Of a stretch of DNA of 5,637 nucleotides, positions 1 through 5,637 are shown in pieces. The position numbers were made by a program, and so were the translations under genes. How positions within the stretch are numbered: position 1 is the first letter of the stretch; each line of letters opens with the position of its first letter. The notes below the pieces were generated by a model. That model worked only from the letters and a program-made list of their open reading frames with translations. It was not told the DNA's origin and did no database searches. Source of the DNA: Reyranella sp. (GTDB taxonomy: Bacteria; Pseudomonadota; Alphaproteobacteria; Reyranellales; Reyranellaceae); assembly GCA_016780605.1 (NCBI GenBank), contig JADHLS010000414.1, positions 1-5,637 on the forward strand, written 5' to 3'.

Positions 1-2761
1 CGATCATGCCGACCAGAGCGAGCACCCCCAGCAGCGCGACGAAACCCAGAGGCTTGTTGGCCACCAGCAGGGCCGCAACAACTCCGATGAGGCCGAGCGG
101 CGCCACGCTCAGGACCAGGAACAGGCGGCTGAAGCTCCTGAGCTGGATCATGAGCACCGTGAGCATCAGGACCAGCATCAGGGGCACGACGGCGGCAACC
201 GACACCTGTCCCTTGATGCTTTCCTCGACCGTTCCCGCGGTATCGATGCGGTAGCCGTATGGCAGGCCGGTGTTCAGGGCCTCGATCCGAGGTGCCAGGG
301 CCTGCACTACCGTCGCGGCCTGTGTGCCTGGCACCACGTCGGCCTGCACTGTCACCGTGGGCTTGCGGTCGCGCCGCCAGACCACGGGATACTCCTGACT
401 GTACTCGACTTCGGCGATCTGGCCGAGCGGCACCGTCTTTCCATTGGGCAGCGGTACCTGCAACGTGCGGATGGTCGACAGCGACATACGCTGGTCGGCG
501 GAGGCGCGGACCACGACATCGACGAGATGGATGCCGCTGCGCAGCTCCGTAGCGGTGACTCCGCTCACGACGGTGTTCAGCGACTGGGCGAGGTCGCGAG
601 AGCTCAGCCCAAGCAGGCGCGCCTTGTCCTGGTCGACGCGGATGCGCACGGTGCGGGCGGGCTCCATCCAATTGTAGTTCACGTTGGCAGCGTCGGGATT
701 CCCACCCACGACATCCGCGACCTTGAAAGCGATGGTGCGCACCTGCTCAGGCCGCGGTCCACTCACGCGGTACTGCAGCGGCCAACCCACCGGCGGGCCG
801 AGCTCCAGCGGATAGACGCGGGCAATCACGTTGGGAAAGTCGCTGGCCAGTGCCTTCTCCAGCTTGGTCTTCACCCGCTCGCGCTCCTCCAGTCCCTTGG
901 TGACCACCACCGCCTGGCCGAAGAAATCGTTGGGCAGCTGCACGTTGAGCGGCAAATAGAAGCGGACCGTGCCCTGGCCCACATAGGTGCTCCAGTGGTC
1001 GACGTCGGCATCGCCCTGCAACAGCGCGTCGAAGCGCGCCGCCACATCGCGGGTGGCGTAGATCGATGCGTTTTCCGGCAGTTGCAGGTCGACCAGCAGC
1101 TCGGAGCGGTCCGAGGAGGGGAAAAACTGCTGCGGAACCCAGCGCATGGCGGCCATCGAGAGGGCGCAGATCGCAAGCGTGGCGCCGAGCGTGACCCACC
1201 GCCAACGCATCGCGACCTCGAGGAACCGGCGGAACGTGCGCAGGATGGGACCGGGCTCCTCGGAATGCGCCGCCTTGGGCTTCTTCAGGATCCAGACACC
1301 GAGCAAGGGCGAGAAGACCACGGCGACCACCCACGAGGCGAGCAGGGCAATGGCGACGACGGCGAAAATCGAGAAGGTGTATTCGCCTGCGGCACTGCGC
1401 GCGAACCCGATCGGCACGAAGCCGGCCACGGTCACGAGCGTGCCGCTCAGCATGGGAAAGGCGGTCGAGGTGTAGGCGAAGCTCGCCGCACGCTCCTTGT
1501 CATCGCCACGTTCGAGCCGCGTCACCATCGATTCGACGGTGATCATGGCGTCGTCGACCAGGAGCCCGAGGGCGATGATCAGCGCACCGAGGGAAATGCG
1601 CTGCAGGTCGATCCCCGTGAAGCCCATGACGACGAATACCGTGGCCAGAACCAGCGGAATCGAGAGCGCCACCACCGCGCCGGCGCGCACGCCGAGGCTC
1701 AGCAGGCTGACACCCAGCACGATGGCGATGGCCTCCCACAGCGCCTCCATGAACTCGTCGACCGCGTGCTCGACGGTGACGGTCTGGTTGGCCACGAGCA
1801 CGGGCTCGATGCCGACCGGCAGGTTCTCGGTGATGCGCGCCATCGCTTGGGAGATGTTATGGCCGAGCGCCATGATGTCGCCGCCCTTGCGCATGGCGAT
1901 GGCGATGCCGATGCCTTGCCGGCCGTTGACCCGGAACATCGGCTGCGCCGGGTCGACAGGCCCTCGCGTCACACGCGCGATGTCGCCGAGGCGGATGATG
2001 CGGCCGTCCGACACGAAGTTGATGCCAAGGACATCCTTCTCCGACAGGAAGGCACCGGAGACGCGCAGCAGGATCTTCTCGTCCGCGGTCTGGACGATGC
2101 CGGCCGGGGCAACAGCGTTCTGGCTCTTGAGCGCGTCGATCAGCTTCGAGCGATCGATGCCGAGGCCGGCGAGGTTTTCCTGCGAGAACTCGACATACAC
2201 GCGCTCGTCCTGCGCTCCCAGGATGTCGATCTTGGAGATGTCCGGCAGCTCGAGCAGCTGCTTGCGGACGTCATGCACGTAGTCGAGAAGTTCCCGGTCG
2301 CTGAAGCCGTTGGCCGTGAAACCGTAGACGATGCCGTAGGTGTCGCCGAACTCGTCGTTGAATCGGGGGCCCACCACGCCCCGCGGCAGAGTGCCCTCGA
2401 CATCCTTCACCTTCTTGCGGACCTGGTACCAGATGTCCGGCACCTCGGCGGGAGGCGTCGAGTCCTTCAGGTTCACGAAGATGGTGGCGCGACCGGCGCT
2501 GGTATAGCTCTTCACATAGTCAAGGCTCGGCGTCTCCTGCAGCTTGCGCTCCAGACGATCGGTGATCTGCTCGAGCGTGTCCTCGACACTGGCCCCGGGC
2601 CATTCCGCGCCGACCACCATGGTCTTGACGGTGAAGTCGGGATCCTCGCTGCGGCCGAGCTTGAAATACTCGAAGACGCCCGCAATCAGGATCATCAGCA
2701 TGAAATAGGTCACCAGCGAGCGGTGCCGCAGCGCCCATTCCGATAAATTGAAGCCTTTCAT
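1..2761 (-). CDS. RND-family efflux permease, TriC/AcrB-like (partial, C-terminus off window)
   Basis: This is an inner-membrane, proton-driven RND pump that would export drugs or other small amphiphiles through an adaptor and an outer-membrane channel. Reading from the ATG at 2761, 920 codons are open to the left edge without a stop. The N-terminus (MKGFNLSEWALRHRSLVTYF) leads into TM1 (about residues 14-32), then a periplasmic loop with GPRFNDEFGDTYG, which resembles TriC-type pumps as I recall them. TM2 begins near residue 336. TM4 carries LGLLVDDAMITVES with the proton-relay pair D403/D404, matching D407/D408 of AcrB. TM7 lies at about 519-538, followed by the second periplasmic loop. A further hydrophobic block from about residue 850 runs to the edge. 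Family members have about 1,020-1,050 residues, so about 100 are missing, including the TM10 basic residue equivalent to AcrB K940. The start overlaps the adaptor stop by one base (TGATG), indicating translational coupling. The RND assignment is very secure; the substrate is unknown. Confidence 0.96.
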   Translation of the reverse strand, partial: MKGFNLSEWALRHRSLVTYFMLMILIAGVFEYFKLGRSEDPDFTVKTMVVGAEWPGASVEDTLEQITDRLERKLQETPSLDYVKSYTSAGRATIFVNLKDSTPPAEVPDIWYQVRKKVKDVEGTLPRGVVGPRFNDEFGDTYGIVYGFTANGFSDRELLDYVHDVRKQLLELPDISKIDILGAQDERVYVEFSQENLAGLGIDRSKLIDALKSQNAVAPAGIVQTADEKILLRVSGAFLSEKDVLGINFVSDGRIIRLGDIARVTRGPVDPAQPMFRVNGRQGIGIAIAMRKGGDIMALGHNISQAMARITENLPVGIEPVLVANQTVTVEHAVDEFMEALWEAIAIVLGVSLLSLGVRAGAVVALSIPLVLATVFVVMGFTGIDLQRISLGALIIALGLLVDDAMITVESMVTRLERGDDKERAASFAYTSTAFPMLSGTLVTVAGFVPIGFARSAAGEYTFSIFAVVAIALLASWVVAVVFSPLLGVWILKKPKAAHSEEPGPILRTFRRFLEVAMRWRWVTLGATLAICALSMAAMRWVPQQFFPSSDRSELLVDLQLPENASIYATRDVAARFDALLQGDADVDHWSTYVGQGTVRFYLPLNVQLPNDFFGQAVVVTKGLEERERVKTKLEKALASDFPNVIARVYPLELGPPVGWPLQYRVSGPRPEQVRTIAFKVADVVGGNPDAANVNYNWMEPARTVRIRVDQDKARLLGLSSRDLAQSLNTVVSGVTATELRSGIHLVDVVVRASADQRMSLSTIRTLQVPLPNGKTVPLGQIAEVEYSQEYPVVWRRDRKPTVTVQADVVPGTQAATVVQALAPRIEALNTGLPYGYRIDTAGTVEESIKGQVSVAAVVPLMLVLMLTVLMIQLRSFSRLFLVLSVAPLGLIGVVAALLVANKPLGFVALLGVLALVGMI

Positions 2762-3849
2762 CAGCCGTCTCCCAGCAGGCGGACCTTCTGGCCCGGTCGC
2801 AGCATCTGGACGCCGGCGGTCACCACGACATCGCCCTTCTCCAGTCCGTGGGCGATGATGACAGCGGCAGGGTCGTATCGTGCGACGTCGACAGTGCGCA
2901 GCGAGACCGTGTCGGTCCCGCGATCGACCACCCACACGGCGGGGCGACCATTGCCCTCGGTAAGGGCGCTTGCCGGCACGGCAACGCCCTCCGGGGCGGG
3001 AAGCTTGACGCGCCCCGTGACGGTCGCGCCGAGCTTCATGCCGTCCGGTGGATTGTTGATGCCGACCTTCACCTGGAACGTGCGCGTCGCGGAATCGGCC
3101 TGCGGCGCGACCTCGCGCACATAGCCGGTAGCCCGGACCTGCGGATCATCGCCGAGCGCGACCACAACGACAGGGTCGCGCGGACCGGTCCGGATAAGCT
3201 GCTCGGGAATGTCGAACACGGCATCGAGCTTGGCGGTCCCCGCCACGCGCACGATCATCTGCCCCGCCTGGACCACCTCGCCGGCATCCGCGCCCGTCGC
3301 CGTGACGGCCCCTGGCCCGTCGGCGCGCAGGACCGTGTAACCCAACCGATCCTGCGCGATGCGCAGCTGCGCCTGAGTCGAATCGACCTGCGCCTGTGCC
3401 GTGCGTAGCGCCTCCTGGGCATCGTCGAACTTGGCCCGAGGGGTCCAGCCGTTCTTCAGCAGTTCCTGTTGCCGGCCGAATGTGAGCGTTGCCTGCGTCA
3501 GGGCCGCCTGCGCCGAGACGAGCGTCGCCTCGGCCGAGCGCAACGCGTTCTGTTCATCCTGTGAGTCGAGCCTGGCTACGACGTCACCCGGCGCAATCGT
3601 CTGACCGAGACTGGCGTGGCGCTCGACCATGCGTCCGCCGACGCGAAAGGCGAGATTGACCTGGTCCTTGGCGCGGATCTGGCCGGTGAAGGAAACGGTC
3701 TCGCCGTCGGCCTGCGCGTCGACGGTGACAGTGCGGACCGGACGCGGATCGGGTGTGCGCGCGACCTTTTTCTCGCAAGCCGCGACGCCGGCGGCCAGTG
3801 CGATCAAGGTGCCGGCGGTCACGACCGCGCGGAAACGGTGAATGGTCAT
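2761..3849 (-). CDS. RND efflux periplasmic adaptor subunit (membrane fusion lipoprotein)
   Basis: This 362-residue periplasmic adaptor would bridge the RND permease and an outer-membrane channel. The N-terminus is a lipoprotein signal peptide: a basic start (MTIHRFR), a hydrophobic run, and a lipobox VAAC with the lipidated cysteine at residue 25. The first half of the barrel-sandwich (lipoyl) domain is at about 64-95 (VGGRMVERHASLGQTIAPGD). An Ala/Gln-rich alpha-helical hairpin follows at about 98-168, with its turn near NGWTP (133-137). The second lipoyl half is at about 170-202, then the beta-barrel (DAVFDIPEQL onward) and a membrane-proximal domain ending at 362. The frame stays open for 120 codons upstream, into the repressor gene. 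The start at 3849 is chosen because it has the signal peptide and a Shine-Dalgarno sequence. It starts 25 bases after the repressor and overlaps the permease by one base, so it is the middle gene of an operon. The length is normal for the family and the specificity is unknown. Confidence 0.95.
   Translation of the reverse strand: MTIHRFRAVVTAGTLIALAAGVAACEKKVARTPDPRPVRTVTVDAQADGETVSFTGQIRAKDQVNLAFRVGGRMVERHASLGQTIAPGDVVARLDSQDEQNALRSAEATLVSAQAALTQATLTFGRQQELLKNGWTPRAKFDDAQEALRTAQAQVDSTQAQLRIAQDRLGYTVLRADGPGAVTATGADAGEVVQAGQMIVRVAGTAKLDAVFDIPEQLIRTGPRDPVVVVALGDDPQVRATGYVREVAPQADSATRTFQVKVGINNPPDGMKLGATVTGRVKLPAPEGVAVPASALTEGNGRPAVWVVDRGTDTVSLRTVDVARYDPAAVIIAHGLEKGDVVVTAGVQMLRPGQKVRLLGDG
2768..2773 (-). 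promoter_or_regulatory. Ribosome binding site of the RND permease
   Basis: The minus strand reads GGGAGA, then six bases, then the ATG at 2761. The site lies inside the last codons of the adaptor gene, which supports the chosen permease start and tight co-translation of the two pump subunits. Confidence 0.6.
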
Positions 3850-3858
3850 GGCTCCTAT

Positions 3859-3864
3859 CTCCTT
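3859..3864 (-). promoter_or_regulatory. Ribosome binding site of the adaptor gene
   Basis: The minus strand reads AAGGAG followed by nine bases and then the ATG at 3849. It fixes the adaptor start and argues against the upstream in-frame ATG at 4209. A second AGGAG (3852-3856) sits only two bases from the ATG, which is too close to act as the main site. Confidence 0.65.
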
Positions 3865-3874
3865 GAAAAGAGCG

Positions 3875-4522
3875 TTACCGCGCATGGACGGCAGAAAGGC
3901 GCGCCGCCGCCTCGGCATGCCGCGCCGCCTCGCGGGGCGTGCAGCCGATGGCGCGCAACGTCGCCTGCACGATGTCGGGGATCGCGCCACCGTCGATTCG
4001 GCCCGCTGCGAGATCCTCCGCGGCCTGCCGACTGATCGAGGTGACGATGCGCGCAGCCAGCTCGACCGATGGCATCGCCAACAGATTTCCAGCCTGCGCA
4101 TCGGCGAGGTCCTGGCGCAGGTGCGCCTGCATGGCATTGACCACATCGGGTATCGCCGCCGCCGCCCGAGCGACCAGGCGCGCCTGCGCCGGTGAGTGCG
4201 CGAGGTCACGAAAGAGCACTGTTGCCGCTGTGGCGATGCGCGTCAGCGGATGCGGAGCGGCCAGACGCGCCGGCTGCAAACGCCGATCGAGCTCTTCAGT
4301 CAGGCTCTCGCCCAACTCAGTTTCGAGCGCGGCAAGATCCTCGAAATGCACATAGAAGGTGCCCTTGGCCATGCCCGCGACCTGCATCACTGCATCCACC
4401 GTGACCGGGGCGGCCTTCGGCGCGGCGTAGCAAGTGCGCGCCGCCTCCAGGATGGCCGCCCGTGTGCGATTGCGCTTGGCCAGGCCGATCTCCGCCCTTC
4501 TCTCGAGATTCACTCTTGCCAT
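3875..4522 (-). CDS. TetR/AcrR-family transcriptional repressor
   Basis: This 215-residue one-component regulator probably represses its own operon and responds to a ligand exported by the pump. The N-terminal DNA-binding domain spans about residues 18-66: RTRAAILEAARTCYA, then a helix-turn-helix with VTVDAVMQVAGMAKGTFYVHF (residues 40-60), the classic TetR signature, followed by the linker helix EDLAALETELGESL. The rest is an Ala/Leu-rich all-helical ligand-binding and dimerisation domain with no assignable ligand pocket. The start at 4522 has a strong GGGAGGA five bases upstream. An in-frame ATG 19 codons earlier (4579) would add an unconserved-looking leader without such a site. Unlike many efflux regulators, which are divergent from the pump, this one is the first gene of the pump operon, 25 bases before the adaptor, so autoregulation is likely. 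Family assignment is secure; target and inducer are inferred or unknown. Confidence 0.93.
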   Translation of the reverse strand: MARVNLERRAEIGLAKRNRTRAAILEAARTCYAAPKAAPVTVDAVMQVAGMAKGTFYVHFEDLAALETELGESLTEELDRRLQPARLAAPHPLTRIATAATVLFRDLAHSPAQARLVARAAAAIPDVVNAMQAHLRQDLADAQAGNLLAMPSVELAARIVTSISRQAAEDLAAGRIDGGAIPDIVQATLRAIGCTPREAARHAEAAARLSAVHAR

Positions 4523-4596
4523 GTGCGTCCTCCCTGCCTGGTCAGCGGCAATGCGAATGCGCTCTTGCGGACATCGCACTCCCTCATGGCCCTCTC
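4523..4596 (-). promoter_or_regulatory. Intergenic gap before the efflux operon; possible promoter/operator
   Basis: This is the only gap longer than 25 bases in the window, and it precedes the self-regulated tetR-adaptor-permease genes, so an operator would most naturally lie here. Inverted repeats are weak: TGCG-N5-CGCA at 4566-4578, and a wider TGCGA-N17-TCGCA at 4552-4578. A tandem AATGCG pair (4550-4561 region) overlaps them. I see no convincing -35/-10 pair, and no hairpin with a T-run that would end the upstream phospholipase transcript. A promoter could instead lie inside the 3' end of the phospholipase gene, or the genes could be co-transcribed. The call rests mainly on position. Confidence 0.3.
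4528..4534 (-). promoter_or_regulatory. Ribosome binding site of the TetR-family gene
   Basis: The minus strand reads GGGAGGA, five bases before the ATG at 4522. It is the best match to the anti-Shine-Dalgarno in the window and decides the start of the repressor in favour of 4522 over 4579. Confidence 0.75.
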
Positions 4597-5637
4597 CTAT
4601 TCACCACCGTCTTGGGCGACATCGAAGATGAACACGCCGTCAGCCGATGACGGGCGCTCCAGCACCTCCGGATGGCGCAGCGTGCGCAACGTGTCGTGGT
4701 AGCCCGCGCGCCACCGCTCTTCTATGCTCCGGCGCGAGAACTCGTAGTCCTTCGAATCGCCTTCGTACTCTCTGGAGTGATAGATCAGCTGGATGAGGTT
4801 CCCGACCTTGCGCTCGCAGAGACCACGCAGGCGTGTTGCTTCGGGACTCGCGGCGAGCTCGGGTGGGAGCTTGGCAAGCAGCTCGGCCACCTGGTTCTTG
4901 AAGCGCTGCAGCTCCTTGAAGCGATGCGACTCAGCTCGCGTGCGGCTGGAATACTGGATTTCCTTCTGCCGGGTCGCCACGCGCGCCATGTTGCGCGGGA
5001 AAGCCCCGCGTGCATTCCAGAGGTCGACCTGGAAGACCAGCGTGTCCTTCGGCGGTCCGGCATCGACCATCCATCCGAGCGGCGTGTTCGAGACCAGTCC
5101 GCCATCCCAGTAGTGCTGGCCATCGATCTCGACGGGAGGAAAGCCCGGCGGCAGCGCGCCGCTGGCCATCACGTGCCGGGGCCCGATGCGGTGCGTGGTC
5201 TTGTCGAAGTAGACGAAGTCTCCGGTGCGTACGTTCACCGCGCCGATGCTAAGGCGCATCGGCCCCTCGTTGATGCGGTCGAAGTCGATCAGGCGCTCGA
5301 GAGTCTGCTCGAGGGGTGCCGTGTCGTAATAGCTGGTGGCGTCCATCGAACCATCCGCGCAGAGCCACGGCGATAGGGTGCGCGGCTTGAAGAAGCCGGG
5401 AATACCCGACCAGACCACCGACGCTGCCGAGCACTGGTTCAGCCAGGCACGCACAACGTCGCCGTTGAGGAAAGGAATGCCGCCGGCTCCGACGGCATGT
5501 GCTTCGTCTCTGTCGGCCGCGAGACCGGAACTGCCCAGCCATTGCGTCTGAGGAGAGCTCACGAGGTCCCAGAACTCGCGCAGTCTCGGAACCCGGGAGT
5601 CCGGGGGATTGCCCGCGATGATCGCCGCGTTGATGGC
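4597..5637 (-). CDS. Patatin-like phospholipase with C-terminal DUF3734-like region (partial, N-terminus off window)
   Basis: This is a predicted serine hydrolase (acyl hydrolase or phospholipase A type) of the patatin family. It is open for 346 codons from the right edge to a TAG. It enters the window at AINAAIIAGNPP, the stretch that normally directly follows the nucleophile elbow GxSxG. The catalytic serine and the N-terminal oxyanion-hole glycine motif are therefore probably just off the edge, and about 40-60 residues are missing. The second half of the dyad is present: YWDGGLVSNTPL, with the Asp at 5104-5106. After the patatin fold, the region from about SSRTRAESHRFKEL to SKDYEFSRRSIEERWRAGYHD matches the DUF3734 C-terminal domain seen in bacterial patatins, which some annotations link to 3-hydroxybutyrate dehydrogenase neighbours. 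An internal GTG at 5562 could be mistaken for the start, but the coding signal continues upstream of it. The substrate is unknown. It lies 74 bases upstream of the repressor in the same direction. Confidence 0.93.
   Translation of the reverse strand, partial: AINAAIIAGNPPDSRVPRLREFWDLVSSPQTQWLGSSGLAADRDEAHAVGAGGIPFLNGDVVRAWLNQCSAASVVWSGIPGFFKPRTLSPWLCADGSMDATSYYDTAPLEQTLERLIDFDRINEGPMRLSIGAVNVRTGDFVYFDKTTHRIGPRHVMASGALPPGFPPVEIDGQHYWDGGLVSNTPLGWMVDAGPPKDTLVFQVDLWNARGAFPRNMARVATRQKEIQYSSRTRAESHRFKELQRFKNQVAELLAKLPPELAASPEATRLRGLCERKVGNLIQLIYHSREYEGDSKDYEFSRRSIEERWRAGYHDTLRTLRHPEVLERPSSADGVFIFDVAQDGGE

Noticed and set aside
747..1334. A 195-codon minus-strand frame, with smaller ones at 871-1176, 1500-1739, 2140-2403 and 2520-2738.
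   Set aside because: All lie inside the RND permease in other frames, and none shows a domain. The permease frame is continuous through them, so they do not indicate frameshifts or separate genes.
1887..1920. A GATGGCGATGCCGATGCC-like mini-repeat.
   Set aside because: It encodes the alternating GIGIAIAMRK stretch of the permease's first periplasmic domain. Simple codon repetition explains it, so it is not a separate repeat element.
527..2746. A 739-codon open frame on the plus strand.
   Set aside because: It lies exactly codon-in-register opposite the RND permease. In that register antisense stops arise only from sense TTA, CTA and TCA codons, which are rare in G+C-rich genes, so long shadows are expected. 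Its product is rich in His, Asp, Arg, Gly and Gln, with no recognisable domain, whereas the minus strand encodes a clear RND protein.
3850..4209. A 120-codon N-terminal extension of the adaptor, from an ATG at 4209.
   Set aside because: It would run inside the repressor gene in another frame, is Arg-rich without a domain, and would bury the lipoprotein signal peptide. The ATG at 3849 has a good ribosome binding site and the signal peptide.
4523..4579. An upstream start for the TetR-family protein at 4579.
   Set aside because: The 19 extra residues do not look like family sequence. The ATG at 4522 has a far stronger Shine-Dalgarno at the right distance.
4672..5376. A 234-codon plus-strand frame opposite the phospholipase.
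   Set aside because: It is an antisense shadow. The minus-strand frame shows the patatin Asp motif and the DUF3734-like region, while the plus-strand product resembles nothing I recognise.

Overview
The window is a compact, G+C-rich (roughly two-thirds G+C by eye) stretch of Gram-negative chromosome in which every gene I can support lies on the minus strand. The adaptor lipoprotein and RND pump imply an outer membrane. Base composition and protein style fit a proteobacterium, most likely an alphaproteobacterium or a betaproteobacterium such as Burkholderiales. I cannot name the genus from sequence alone.

In transcription order (right to left) there are four genes. First is the 3' part of a patatin-like phospholipase with a C-terminal region resembling DUF3734 (4597-5637, 5' end off the window). 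After a 74-base gap comes a TetR-family repressor (3875-4522). After 25 bases comes an RND periplasmic adaptor lipoprotein (2761-3849). It overlaps by one base (TGATG) the start of a TriC-like RND inner-membrane efflux permease (1-2761, last ~100 residues off the window).

The tetR-adaptor-permease genes look like one self-regulated multidrug-type efflux operon. The repressor would sense a toxic compound and release the operon. The adaptor and permease would then join an outer-membrane channel, encoded elsewhere or beyond the left edge, to export the compound. Whether the phospholipase shares the transcript is open: the gap is short and no terminator is visible in it.

The plus strand carries long open frames, one of 739 codons. 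All are explained as antisense shadows of the minus-strand genes. I see no RNA genes, mobile elements, CRISPR arrays or substantial repeats, and no sign of an undescribed system. The points worth a second look are modest: a TriC-like pump with only one adaptor gene visible, a possible operator in the 74-base gap, and the phospholipase neighbour.
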